A stretch of DNA of 64,000 nt, from contig WBZZ01001268.1 in the NCBI GenBank assembly GCA_019918135.1, positions 1 through 64,000 of the forward strand, in the 5' to 3' direction. This document shows positions 33,516 through 44,047 of this stretch, piece by piece. The notes beneath the pieces were generated by a model. The model saw only the letters and a program-made list of their open reading frames with translations, was not told the DNA's origin and did no database searches. Position 1 is the stretch's first letter; the number at the start of each line of letters is the position of its first letter. The DNA comes from Paulinella micropora (Eukaryota > Cercozoa > Imbricatea > Euglyphida > Paulinellidae). A program made the position numbers and the translations under genes.

Positions 33516-35178
33516 CAATGACGCCGATACCACCTCCACCTCTTTTCCCTCCAGCTGAGGGTTATGTCCGGATCAGCCCTACGAGATCGAGCCACCCTTG
33601 GTCGGGATTCTCCAACTTTACGGACATTCCAGCCCACCACTTGGAAATTCAAAAAGCCTATGGCACCAACGGCTCTCCAGGCATGGACAAGGAACTCTAC
33701 ATTGTTCGAGACATTTTCGCCACGTTTTTCCCGACAGCGGCCATGACCATGATTCCAGGCAATCACCCGCATTGCCGTCACCTGGGATACTGGATCCCAA
33801 AGCACTTTTACGCTCAACCAAGGCCTATGGCCGGACTCTACAATGGTGCACATGCAACACCCTAGAGTGGAAAGCTACCACCCTAGAATACAATCGCTCA
33901 GTCACGGAGTCTTCCGTTTCCAACCCCTTAGTAGCCCGCCTACCTTTCAAGTGACTGAAGACTGGCTTCTCCCTTCGGCGGATTACAACCACTTCGCCGA
34001 TAGGCCACTTTTGGTAAGAACTTTCCTCATGCGGGATGCTAAGTTACCACATACCAGTGTAAGCAGAATATACGCGCACACAGAACCGCGACAATGGTAT
34101 GGAAAGACCAACTGGGGCAATGAATACTCAACAGAGTTCTCTGAAGCCATCCAAGGCTTCCACCGCGATCGCCCTACCATCTTGATGCAGCGTTACTGGC
34201 CCCCTCGTAACAACGCACACGAGATAGATCCGGAGACCTTTGAAAGACTTCACACATGGCCTAGCTCTTCGTTCGGGCACCAGACGCCCCCTCGCAGTCG
34301 TCAACACCGAAGCCATGTGCCTGGTCCGTGCAGACACTACATCGGCCCCCTTGATGACCCGTCGCGGCAGCAATGTGTCTACGAAAACCGCACTTGAAGA
34401 CATCTTTCAGATCCCGGAAGGTTCCACCATGATGTCACGATTTTATGAAAGCAAACACACTGCTATCATATTCCACTTCGGCCCGCAAAACGGTAGAAAC
34501 ACTGCTCAACTTATTGCATCCTCTCTAGTTGGACCTAACACCGAACCTACTGGCGATGTCCCGTACTTCGAAGCAGGAACGTCCTTTGACCATATTTACC
34601 GCCCATGGGGATATCGATCTTCGTACCTCGGCCTACTTGTGGGAGCAAACCCAAGTGCATCACCTTTAGCAGCCGTCCTTCGAGGAGAACTCCTATTTCC
34701 GTGGTGCAGTATGGAACAAACTGAAGTTAAGCATCTACGATTTCATCCGCTGCCGCTTTCGACATCATTATACAAACGCCGTGTCTTTCGACTCCCAACT
34801 CGAGAACGCTGCTTTGCTCTACAGTATTACTTTCATCGCCTTCCGTGTAACGACCCGATATGGCTCAAAATCGTCGCAAATGACACCTACTATGACCACG
34901 ATCGCGGAAACATCGTGCCAGAACTACGTGCAGTACATGAGCGATCCTACAATTATATTGTCGACTTGCCGCTCACCTTCGACGACGATTGTAACATCAC
35001 GGTCTACTACACGGACAGAGGAGACGAACTGTTTTTGGGTTCATTCTTTAACTCTAACCACTATATGGGACAAGCGGTGTGTGTAACGAAATTCGTCGGA
35101 ACAGCTTCGATCGACGACCCGCGACTACCTTCAACAAGCACCCAACTGGAAGGCATGCCCGGACACACCGAGAATTAG
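33516..35178 (+). pseudogene. Unassigned frames between gypsy protease and RT
   Basis: Three consecutive frames (33516-33865, 33843-34397, 34240-35178) overlap in different phases and read like one decayed protein. Examples are HLEIQKAYGTNGSPGMDKEL, WYGKTNWGNEYSTEFSEAIQ, IFQIPEGSTMMSRFYESKHT and SYNYIVDLPLTFDDDCNITV. None matches a retroelement domain I know. Codon use looks like the flanking gag and RT (GC-rich third positions). Either the element carries an extra gene here or a second element is nested. Confidence 0.4.
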
Positions 35179-35251
35179 GGATTCTTTCTCATGTGAATTC
35201 CGTTGGATACGTTATGAAAACGTCCCGTGGCATCTAGCCCAGTGGTTTCTT

Positions 35252-35890
35252 ATGACCATCGCCAGCGTAACGGAAAGACGTTCAAGCAAGGAAATTCATG
35301 TGGTACACCACCCACCCCATACTGTCCCATGTTCGACGGATATCATTAACCTGTACTCCCGAGACAAACGTCTCTGCGGCTACCCATACGAAGCCCCACT
35401 TATCCGTATGCTACAGTCACGCCACGCTCAACGACACTTCAACGTTTGGCACACAGGCGTTAAGTATAACACCCTTCAACACGAAGGCCACCTCGAACAC
35501 CGGTGGATCAACCTCAAGGAGTTCAGGACAGAAGAAAAGCTCGACCGTTTCTACAACAGGCTACAAATGAGTACCCGAGACCTCGTATACGAGCGATTGC
35601 TTATCCCAGAACCTGAGACCTCCCATGTATTTACACTCTCCAGGAGAGACACGGAAACACTATCGAATCGGATATCCTCACACCTACAATATCCACGCTG
35701 GATTTGACGTCCAAGCATCGTCATCGCACCCTTACGAGATAGTGTATTCCCCTGAGAAGTACGATGATCAACCTGATTCTTCGTCAAGTTCAAGTTCCTC
35801 ATCCAGCTCGTCATCTGGCTCGAGTTCATCGTCCGGAACAATAGCCCCTGCTCAGCCTCCATCGGCCCTACGTCGTTACCACCGGTTTTA
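35252..35890 (+). pseudogene. Unassigned frames, continued, with Ser/Gly tract
   Basis: The frame 35252-35707 includes SRDKRLCGYPYEAPLIRMLQ and RWINLKEFRTEEKLDRFYNR. A shifted frame then reads HPYEIVYSPEKYDD and ends in a (Ser)n-Gly tract. I see the same style as 33516-35178 and no known domain. From 35900 to 36160 only Pro/Ser low-complexity sequence is visible. Confidence 0.35.
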
Positions 35891-36159
35891 GCACAGCCAC
35901 CGTTGGCCTCAATTCAGCCTCCATCAACCCTTGCTCATCCACCAGCGGCCACTGGTTCTGACACACCGGCCGCACCGTTGCCACAGGTAACTCGTGCCTA
36001 CCCTGTTCGACCACAGCCCTTTTTGGCTGCAAGCCCAGTGAGAACAAGAAGCAGCACGACGATGACGATTCAAAGGGTGGCGGACAAGGCCTCTCGTCGT
36101 CCTCGTCAAGCGGTTCGTCGTCAAGCGGTTCGTCGTCAAGCAGTTTGCCATCAACGCCG

Positions 36160-37835
36160 ACTACGACCCAGACATCTGCGACTTCTCCTCCTCACTCAAC
36201 GACGCGACGTTCGCAACACCCTCGGAACAAGGAAAGTGTGAACTTTGCGGATTGCCCAAAAGCAACCTCTCCTCTGTCACCTAGCCACATTGCCTCTTCT
36301 GATCATCGAGCCGCACTTTCCAGACGACGACTTCTCGACCATAAATCTCGGAGTTGCCGCCAATTCAATATGCTCGCTCGGCCTGGCACTGGCTTAACTC
36401 AGAGTTTGGGCAATACGCAAAGTCAAGCTTGACAACCAAATCTGGGGCATTCTCCAGACTCCAAACAACTGAGGCTGCCTGCTCCTCTGACGCTTCAGAC
36501 CGACATCGGCCCGCCGTTTCCATACACGGACTCCTTCATGGAACACTTCGCGCAGACATGCCCCGACCCTCGCATGCTCTTTTGCACGGCATCAACAGTC
36601 CAGGGACCCCATCCTACCCCGTGGTTCTTCATCTCTGTAAGACTTTGCCGCGACTTCCTAACCAAGCAAGCGGAACAAAAAGCGTCACCGACAGGTCCTA
36701 AGTTTCCCCTGAAGCAGTCAACCCAAGCCTCACCAAACCCCAACAAGACCAACTCTGGGCCCTCATCCGCGAATTCGACCACATCTTTCAAGACAAGGCG
36801 GGCATCTTCAAACATACTGTCGTGTTCCTTCGACTCAAACCAAATGCCAAACCAGTTGCAGTTCCATGCCCGCGCTGGACTCCGGCAGTGGGCGAATATC
36901 TTTCTAGCTGGGTTACGGACGTCCTCAGCGCCGGCACATGGAGCTACGCCTCCTCTCAATGCGCATGGGCGAGCCGCAGTCGCCCTGTCGGGAAATTCGA
37001 GGATATCGCGAAAGAAGTCATCCGAGACATTCGGAACGTTTACGACTACCGCATGCCCAATGACAATCTTCACCTCCCAGTCCCAGGTCTTCCAAACCCG
37101 GATCATTACCGAGAACGATTCGCCGGCTGGCACAATCTCAGCTCCATCGACATGGTAGACGGCTTCTCCCACCTTCGCCTGAACCCGGACGATGACAACC
37201 GAGATGGTTTAGCCGTGTGGACCCCTCAAGGTCTATTGGTCCCCAACTTTATGCCTCAAGGTAAATCGTGCCCCCGGCGATTTCCAACGTGCGATCGAGA
37301 AGTCATTCCAACCACTCCCCTTTTGGAACAAGCAGCCCCCAGCTATTTCTACTGCAGGCGCCTATCTCGGCGACGTTACCGCTGGTGCAAACGACTTTCA
37401 AACACACCTGAGCCAAATTCGTGGTATATTTTCAAGTATTGACACCTCCGGCCTTCATGGATCGGCGCGCAAACTCCGCTTGGGATACCATGAACTGACA
37501 ATACTCGGCAAGAAGTGTAGTAAGAAAGGTATCGCCGCTGACCACAGCGAAGATCGACGCCATCCTCCGAATGGCTGATCCCTCCAATGTGTCTGAAGTT
37601 CGATCCGTTCTGGGTATGACCAACTTCATACAGGCGCACATCCCCGACTACTCCCGCCTTGTATCACCTCTTACGAACTTACTCAAGTCCACTCACGCCC
37701 GACCAGCAGGCCTACCTCCATCGAGAAGAGCGGAAATGTATGAAGAAGCTCCGCCGCGTGCTTACTACGCTTCCCGTCCTGGCCAAGTACGAGTCTTCTC
37801 ACCATCTTTGCCTTCGGACGGATAGTAGGCTGTTG
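36160..37835 (+). pseudogene. Gypsy-like reverse transcriptase and start of RNase H
   Basis: From about 36830 the frames contain VPCPRWTPAVGEYLS, RPVGKFEDIAKEVIRDIRNV, DNLHLPVPGLPNPDHY, LSSIDMVDGFSHLRLNPDDD and AVWTPQGLLVPNFMPQG. This is the Ty3/gypsy RT order. In the next phases come NRAPGDFQRAIEK and YLGDVTAGANDF, which stands where the catalytic YxDD should be, and then DPSNVSEVRSVLGMTNFIQA and DYSRLVSPLTNLLKS. RNase H begins with LRRVLTTLPVLAKYES and CLRTDS. At least three frameshifts occur. The element stops abruptly near 37835, where a fragment of the LRR family begins. Confidence 0.75.
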
Positions 37836-38057
37836 TTGGAGACAGCGATTGAGCTCGTGAGGCTAGCACCCCGTGCGCGCAACCAAGATGAGCTGCTGCA
37901 AGCTCAGCCCAAGGATGCGGCCTTTCTACTGGACCAGGCGCAGGCGCCCGCCCTCGGTCTGTTAGAGGCGCTGGACCGCGGCTTGCTTGAACAGCTCCTG
38001 CAGCGCTACATACCCAGCCCGCTTAGAGCGCGAGCCCGCCCGTGCGGGCTGGCATGA
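37836..38057 (+). pseudogene. C-terminal fragment of an LRR-family gene
   Basis: It reads LLLETAIELVRLAPRARNQD, then LLEQLLQRYIPSPLRARARP and a stop at 38057. The end, with a CCCGCCCGTGCGGGC hairpin, parallels the hairpin-containing end of the LRR gene at 43826-43870. I infer a 3' fragment of a related gene joined to the truncated gypsy element. Spacer DNA with a (CA)n run follows to 38186. Confidence 0.4.
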
Positions 38058-38186
38058 AAAAGCCTTAACACTGGCCTGTTCTTCTTCGTGCAGCAGAGTG
38101 ACAGATAAGTTGGCGCCAGCAAAGTACAACACACACACACACACATACAAAGTTTTAATAAAAAAATCCGATTAACGTCTTATACA

Positions 38187-38615
38187 CTAGAATCTCAGCC
38201 CGACGGAAGGCTCGTTCTCTCCTCCAACTCGCGGCAGCGGGCCTGGCTGGGGACCAAAGATGTTGTTAGCGGCGGCAGCGAGAGTGAGTGGGTTGAGGGC
38301 TCCTTGTGCGCCCAAGCGCACGTTGAAGCTGCAGGTAGGGTGAGTGGCAAGGGCGGAGAGGGCGCGCAGCATCTGAGTGTAGCGTGCAATGTTGGCGGCG
38401 TCGAGCCTGAGGTCGCCCAGCTCGATGATCCATTCGATGCTCCGTGGTGGGCGCTGTCGGGCAGGAAAAGCCTGGCCAAACTGCTGGGCAGGCGGCAGTT
38501 GGCGTGGTCGAGGAACGTGCCGGTGGTTTCGTCAGCGAAGACGGTGCCTGCGCCCATGAGGGCAAGCTTCCAGGCGCCAACCAGGTGCGTGATGCGCAGA
38601 TTCTGCAGGCTCGCT
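38187..38615 (-). pseudogene. LRR-family fragment, inverted
   Basis: The minus strand reads KLALMGAGTVFADETTGTFL and SLARLFLPDSAHHG. After a shift it continues WIIELGDLRLDAANIARYTQ and LAAAANNIFGPQPGP, with a stop near 38190. Leucine spacing and composition resemble the LRR frames nearby. It abuts a plus-strand fragment at about 38615. Confidence 0.45.
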
Positions 38616-39472
38616 GTGCAGCGTGAGCGCCAAGAACTGTCAGGAGGTCCGCAGCCTAGACCTGCACGGCCAGTTCTGGAACGACACGCGGGTCGAGGAG
38701 CTGGTGGCCAAGGGCAGTTTCGGCGCGCTGGAGGAACTGCGCATCCACGACTGCCCGTTGTTTGAGGGAACCCTGATCGGACGGACCTGCGTTCGGCTCC
38801 CTAACCTGCGTTGTCTGGTGCAGAGACGCCTCTCCCCGTATTTCCTCCCTTGCCTTGGCCCCTCTGTTCCCTGGCCCCACACCCCTGCCCTCATCTATCC
38901 CAAACTGGAAAACCTGCAGGTAGAGATCTCCCTCGCGGCCTTTGAAGAAACCACTCGGCCGCCCCACCCCGCGCAGGGGCTCTTGGCCAAAGTAGCCCTG
39001 GCCAGGCCGCTCCGCCTCTCTTTGACGCTAGACATGGGGGCGTTCAGCGCCGGGGGCGCCCAGGTGCGTCAGTTGCTGTCCTTTGTCGACACCTGGCAAC
39101 TTTCTTAGCCTGGGCTCCAGTGCGAGCTACGCCTGCGTAACCTGGCCCTGTACGAACACAGGCTCAGCGGCCTGTGCTCCTCGGCCTGTGCCTTCCAGTC
39201 GCTGCTGGCGGGGCTCCTGCCTAGGTTCGAACTCACTCAACTCGACGTTAAGATACAAGACTGTGACATCGACCTCCTTGAACCCCTCTATCACATCAGT
39301 CGCTGGCAGTGCAGGGAACGCTCAGCCTGCGGCAGCACCAGTGGGCAGCGATTCGCAGATACGCGACAGCTGCTCCAGTGCCACCGCGGGGCAGTCCGTG
39401 ATCACAAGCTCCTGCAGACCCTGCAGATGCGCCTGTACCACCAGGTTGACTAGGCGCTCGTCCGTCCAGTAG
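38616..39472 (+). pseudogene. LRR-family fragment with internal stop
   Basis: It reads CQEVRSLDLHGQFWNDTRVE, then LEELRIHDCPLFEG and LPNLRCLVQRR, in the alternation of LxLxx strands and helices of ribonuclease-inhibitor-type LRRs. A TAG occurs at 39106-39108, after which the same frame reads on: CELRLRNLALYEHRLSGLCS and LTQLDVKIQDCDIDLLEPLY. The right end overlaps the inverted copy below. Confidence 0.5.
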
Positions 39473-39800
39473 GCTCCCGAGAGACCCAGCGTGCCTTTCT
39501 GCGGCCACTGCCGCAGCACGAGCTGCAGCCTGCCGAAGGCCTCCGTGCCCCCCTCGTCGGAGACCTCCAGGTGCAGTGACCACGGTTGGAGGTTCCCGTG
39601 CCGGGCGACGCCGCTGGCTCTGTTGAACACTATGGCCAGGCAGTTGCCCACCGTCAGCACGCTCCCGCGCAGTCGTAGCTCCGTCACATTGGGCACCATA
39701 AACAGCAGTTGATCCAGAGCACGGGCACGTTCCCCCCGTCCGTGAAGTCGGCACCTGGCGCCAGTTCCAGGACGCCGCCCCCTCCTCCTCGTTTGCGCTG
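39296..39800 (-). pseudogene. LRR-family fragment, opposite strand, paralogous to 38616-38820
   Basis: The minus strand reads VPNVTELRLRGSVLTVGNCL, then GLSGAYWTDERLVNLVVQAH and LQGLQELVITDCPAVALEQL. The middle block aligns with LHGQFWNDTRVEELVAK and LEELRIHDCP of the plus-strand fragment, so the two are paralogues in tail-to-tail orientation. Its 5' end meets the next gene at about 39800. Confidence 0.55.
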
Positions 39801-41580
39801 ACACGCTGCGTAGAGCAGAAGAAACATGCAGGGCGCGGGAGTCTACGTTTGTGCAAGATGCCTATGTTGCAACAATGCTATCCCAAGAGGGGCTCGGCGC
39901 CGAGGTTATAGGGGCGTACTACTGTCATAGTGAAGGTGACCGACGTATCCGGGACATAACGACACGTTCTTGGCCGGCCTGGACTAAACGAATGACTGGC
40001 GCCTTTGATGTTGTTATCAAGACCTTGCCCAACGCAGTGCCACTCTGGCATACGTTCCTACACCAAGAAACCACTATCAAGGCCATCACCGCCGCGTGCG
40101 ATAAGCTCGCGCATTTAAATTTGCTGGTGACTAGCTTTAAGCCCACGCACCTACTGATAGATTTTGCCAAGGTGGCATTGTACCTTCAAGACATGGGTAG
40201 CACGGACATGTGTATTCCCGCCGTACAAGACAAGAAGTTTATCTCTGCCATGCGGGGGGCGTCGAAGGAAGCTACGCAAGCGGACAAGGATAGACAGGCG
40301 GAGCATGTGATCGGAGAACTGCAAAAACGACAAGCGGCTGCATACAAAGACCCACACCTGCTCGCCGCACAGATTGAATCGATCGCGTACACGTCCAACC
40401 TCGTATTTCTGTACAGTACCTACACCGAAAGACGCCTGCTCTCTGGGCTACGCTCGGGCAATCGACACAATTCCGAGGTTGGGTTCTGCGTTCCTGCTTC
40501 AAAGCTACCCTGACGTTTCAATTGCAGCGCCAGTACAAAGCCTACGACAAGCAAACCATTGTATTGCACTCACTAGAAAAAACAATTAATACGATTCGCG
40601 AGCTATGGGAGCCCAAGCAGAATAATCCTGATGCAATGTTCCGGTCAGCGAAGAAAACGATAAGTAGTGCGGATTTGTCAGACTATACCTCTGCACGCGT
40701 AGGTGTGTTACTAGCATTGGTTGCCAGGGGGGTTTCTACTCTGCAATCAATGCAGACAATATTGCCTAACCGCGATCGCGCAGACCCTGCTTGGGAACTC
40801 TTCCAAGCAGTACACAACATGGTAACTACCTATGAACAGATGGCCGTGCTTCGATCCATTGCACTCCTGGAACCAGTAACAAATGCTGAGAAGCGTACAC
40901 TAGCTGAACTGCGGGCAAAGTATGCTAATTTAAGCTTTGAAGAGCCGAATGCAGCAGCTGCACGATTACAAGCCTTCCTGTCAGAACACAAGGGGTTGTG
41001 CGACACAGCAGAGCTGGCCTGGACCACGTTGCAAATGCAAGCTCTACAGCAGCCGCAAAAGTTACACCAGCAACTAGCCAGTGACTGCAAACGCACGGAA
41101 CGTCATTTATAAATGCTCGGAAAACTGGATGACGATAATATGTTACGTTTGCATTGGCTCGCGGCGCAATATGAACGAGCGCCAACAGAAATAACAGAGA
41201 CCGACAAAGAAGCATTCCGACATCTGGTCGCTAACCCTGATAGTGCTTCCGATTTGGCAACGGCATGGGACACTTCGAAGACAGAGCTCGACCGACGTCT
41301 GGCCTGGGGACGTTTCAAACAGGAGCTGACCACACATTGTGTGCTCTGCAACACAACGCCCGAGTTGAGTGGGCTGGTAAACATATGTGCATCTGTGTGG
41401 CAAGACATACAAACAGAAAATCAATGGGTCACTCGTTGTGCGCTGCCTGCACAACGATATATGCAAGTAACACTCGGTCGGGATAGCCTGTTTGGACCGA
41501 TATCGTTTGACGCTATATCTAGTGGCATCCGTGACACAGTACAAAAAATATTGAAAGAGCTACGAATTGTTCCAGCTTAG
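39800..41580 (+). pseudogene. Unidentified gene with one 50-nt intron and an in-frame TAA
   Basis: The frame is open from the junction at about 39800 (LRRAEETCRARESTFVQDAY) without an ATG until MLSQEGLG, so the 5' end is probably lost. Exon one ends at 40477 (TTCCGAG|GTTGGG). A 50-nt intron (40478-40527, ending caattgcag) links in phase 0 to RQYKAYDKQTIVLHSLEK. A TAA at 41110-41112 is followed at once by ATG in the same frame (MLGKLDDDNMLRLHWLAA), running to 41580. Either a nonsense mutation splits one protein of about 560 residues or two genes abut. It is mostly helical, with KTLPNAVPLWHTFLHQ and QSMQTILPNRDRADP. No known family. Confidence 0.55.
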
Positions 41581-41662
41581 CTTAGTTTACAGCCGCAGAC
41601 GAACCCGAGCAGGCTTCCGCAACCAGGAGGGATAATAAAAAAAGAGCCAAGCCCCGTATTTA

Positions 41663-41740
41663 TTAGTACTGGTGGCGGTTGGGCGCTAGCTCAGCCTGGC
41701 TGTCATCCAGCTTGCGCTTTTTGTTGCAGCCCAGATTTGG
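41663..41740 (-). CDS. Possible terminal exon fragment, minus strand
   Basis: On the minus strand GCNKKRKLDDSQAELAPNRH is followed by two residues, a stop (41663) and AATAAA within 5 bp. The KKRKLDD resembles a nuclear localisation signal. It is convergent with the gene ending at 41580. It is very short, so it is uncertain. The following 41745-42015 is homopolymeric G/C and A/T sequence. Confidence 0.3.
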   Translation of the reverse strand, partial: PNLGCNKKRKLDDSQAELAPNRHQY

Positions 41741-42015
41741 ATTGAAATCTTGGGGCCTCCAGGAGAGGGACGAGGGGGGGGGAGAGAGAGAGCGAGAAAA
41801 GAAAAGGGAGGATGGGGAACAAAATTAGGCAGACTTTGGAGCTAACAGAGGGAGGGGGGCGCTTCTCTCCCCCCCCCCCCCTCCCCCTTTTCCTTAGGGT
41901 TTGCAAACATTTTTGTCAGGCTTCTGCGTAAAAAAAGTGGGGGGCTTTGCGCTCAGTACCATAGGTTTTTTTTCTTCCAGCTCAAAAGGCGACAAATAAT
42001 CCTCCCCCCCCCCTC

Positions 42016-43890
42016 ATGAGAGCACGCCATCTCTGGGAGCTGTTGACAGGCAACGCCGACCTGGAATCCGGGGCCGGCCCCATCCGCAAGCAAGTGAGCG
42101 GGCGCAAAAGGAAGCGCCATCATCACGACGACGAGAACCCTGCCGTTGGCGGGACTAGACTGACCCAAGCCAAGAACCAGGAGATGTCTCGGCCACTGCA
42201 TTTAGGCGCCGATGCGCGCAAGCAGGCCAGGGTCTGGCTGAGCGCGTTGCAGTACCAGATTGGGCACGGCTTACAAGCCGTGGCGCTGGACGTGACTGCC
42301 CTTGGTGGCCGTCCTCGCGTGCTTAAAACCCTGGCGAATGTGATGAAAAAGCACAAAGGCAAATTTGATTTGCAGCTGCGCCTCAACGAGGAAAGGCACT
42401 TTGAGCAAGAAAGCCGGGCCGTTTGCCAGAGCCTAGCGTGGCTTGCGTATCCACTAGCGCGCAGCCTGGAACTGCAAGGACTGCGCGGGGGTCTCTACAA
42501 GCTACCACACTACAATGAGGGGCGCCTGGTGCTGGCAGATTGCCAAGAAGCCACCTTGTTGCTTGAAGGCCCGCTCGAGCAGCTAAGCCTGCTTGACTGC
42601 GTGGCTTGTGCCACGACCCTACAACCAACCTCGACAGACCGTTTCGACTACGGCAGCGACGTACAACATGCCATCAGGCTCGAATACACGCTCGGAGCTC
42701 GCGCTGTCCAGCACCGCAATCGGTTTCAGCACCTGTACCTGAGAGGCGTAGAAGACCTGGAAGTGGCCTTGTTTGGATCCGGCCAGGACCTGAGCTGGCC
42801 TGGCTTAAATTTATCCCGGGACAACTGTCATTCTGTAACTTCCCTTCGAATCCGCTTCAGCGCTGCCGACGACGGCGAACTACCACGCCTCTTGGCAGAA
42901 GCAGGCCTGCCGCGGGACACGGTGCGTTTAGTGACAGAGTATGTCCCGTCGACCTGCACACTTTTGGGCAGGCGACTTCGTCGCAGCTTGTTTAATGGTC
43001 GCAGCCCTAACCCGGATTCAGATTCAGATGATGATCTTAGATATAAGCGGGGCACGTTGGAATTGGAGGGGTTTGCTCTTGGGGCTGCAGTGCCCGATGT
43101 GCTTTGTGATTTTCTGGAGCCTTTCGGTGGGAAGAGGCTCCGATTGGTCAATTGCACGCTTGCGCAGCCGGAGGATACACTAGCTTGGGCAAAAGATTTT
43201 CAATGGCTGGCCATTGGGATAGAAGAGCTTTCTTGGCACGGCTGCGATTTCGTTGACGATAAGTTTGTTGCCGCGGTGTTTGATCGTTTCTTGTCCAGCC
43301 CGGGGGATTGGAGCACGAACCTAGAAAGCCTGGATCTCAGTGGCACGCGCGTCGAGTCCCTGACGCCCAGGCTGCTGACACGGCTCTCAGAGCTCCAGAG
43401 CCTGCGCCTACCTAGCCTTGACCTACTTGACGCCTGCCTCCGGCAGCCTGACCTGTCGGTCTTCGCGGACCTGCAAGAACTGCGAGTTGATCGGGCCTTG
43501 GAGTGGATTTTGCTACCCAAGTACTTTGATTTATTGAAGAATGTGTGCTGGCTTGAACTGAACCTGACACAAGACACAAAGGCTTGTGAGCTACGCCTAG
43601 TGCAAGAGGCATGGTACGCTTGGCCCAGACTGACTCGCTGGTGCCTGCGCGACGCGGGCGGGGGCATGAGCTTCCAATGCGCCCGGGCGCTGTACCAGCT
43701 GGGCAAGCAACCCGGCCGTGCAGTTCGGGGCGCACTGATTCTGGACCTGCGCGGCACCAAACTGGCCCCTTATCAGCTAGCACAGCTGCCAACGTGGTGC
43801 GGGACCACCTGCTTGTTTGACTTGCCAGCCCGCTTGTGCGGGCTGGAGGCCCGCACAAGCGGGGCCAGACCACGACGCAACAAGCGTTAA
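42016..43890 (+). CDS. Leucine-rich-repeat protein, intact frame of 624 residues
   Basis: The ATG at 42016 opens a frame with a basic patch (GRKRKRHHHDDEN, about residues 34-46) and then irregular LRR-like units. Examples are LARSLELQGLRGGLYKLP, HLYLRGVEDLEVALF, GTLELEGFALGAAVPD, LESLDLSGTRVESLTPRLL and LSELQSLRLPSLDLLD. There is no signal peptide or transmembrane helix, so it is probably intracellular. It is GC-rich like the LRR fragments at 37836-39800, of which it may be the intact relative. The last 40 bp form a strong hairpin (cagcccgcttgtgcgggctg). Ligand and role are unknown. Confidence 0.65.
   Translation: MRARHLWELLTGNADLESGAGPIRKQVSGRKRKRHHHDDENPAVGGTRLTQAKNQEMSRPLHLGADARKQARVWLSALQYQIGHGLQAVALDVTALGGRPRVLKTLANVMKKHKGKFDLQLRLNEERHFEQESRAVCQSLAWLAYPLARSLELQGLRGGLYKLPHYNEGRLVLADCQEATLLLEGPLEQLSLLDCVACATTLQPTSTDRFDYGSDVQHAIRLEYTLGARAVQHRNRFQHLYLRGVEDLEVALFGSGQDLSWPGLNLSRDNCHSVTSLRIRFSAADDGELPRLLAEAGLPRDTVRLVTEYVPSTCTLLGRRLRRSLFNGRSPNPDSDSDDDLRYKRGTLELEGFALGAAVPDVLCDFLEPFGGKRLRLVNCTLAQPEDTLAWAKDFQWLAIGIEELSWHGCDFVDDKFVAAVFDRFLSSPGDWSTNLESLDLSGTRVESLTPRLLTRLSELQSLRLPSLDLLDACLRQPDLSVFADLQELRVDRALEWILLPKYFDLLKNVCWLELNLTQDTKACELRLVQEAWYAWPRLTRWCLRDAGGGMSFQCARALYQLGKQPGRAVRGALILDLRGTKLAPYQLAQLPTWCGTTCLFDLPARLCGLEARTSGARPRRNKR
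43826..43866. other. Overlapping GC hairpins at the 3' end of the LRR frame
   Basis: The segment agcccgcttgtgcgggct is a perfect short hairpin. The following gcccgcacaagcgggg can pair with its left arm as well, giving alternative folds. A similar hairpin occurs at 38030-38050 at the end of the related fragment. Confidence 0.6.
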
Positions 43891-43899
43891 GACGAAGCA

Positions 43900-44004
43900 C
43901 AGAATCAGCGAAGGATTTTTTTTTCGTTGTAACGCTTGTTGTCTAGAAAGCTTGAGCTTCGTGCCCTCGCCTGCTTACGCTTCTTGGGCGCAAAGAAAAG
44001 TACG

Positions 44005-44047
<43 letters not shown>

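Noticed and set aside
39851..41580. A large-virus structural gene
   Set aside because: The helical, GC-rich protein has no motif I can assign, and the context is host-like LRR fragments with a spliceosomal intron.
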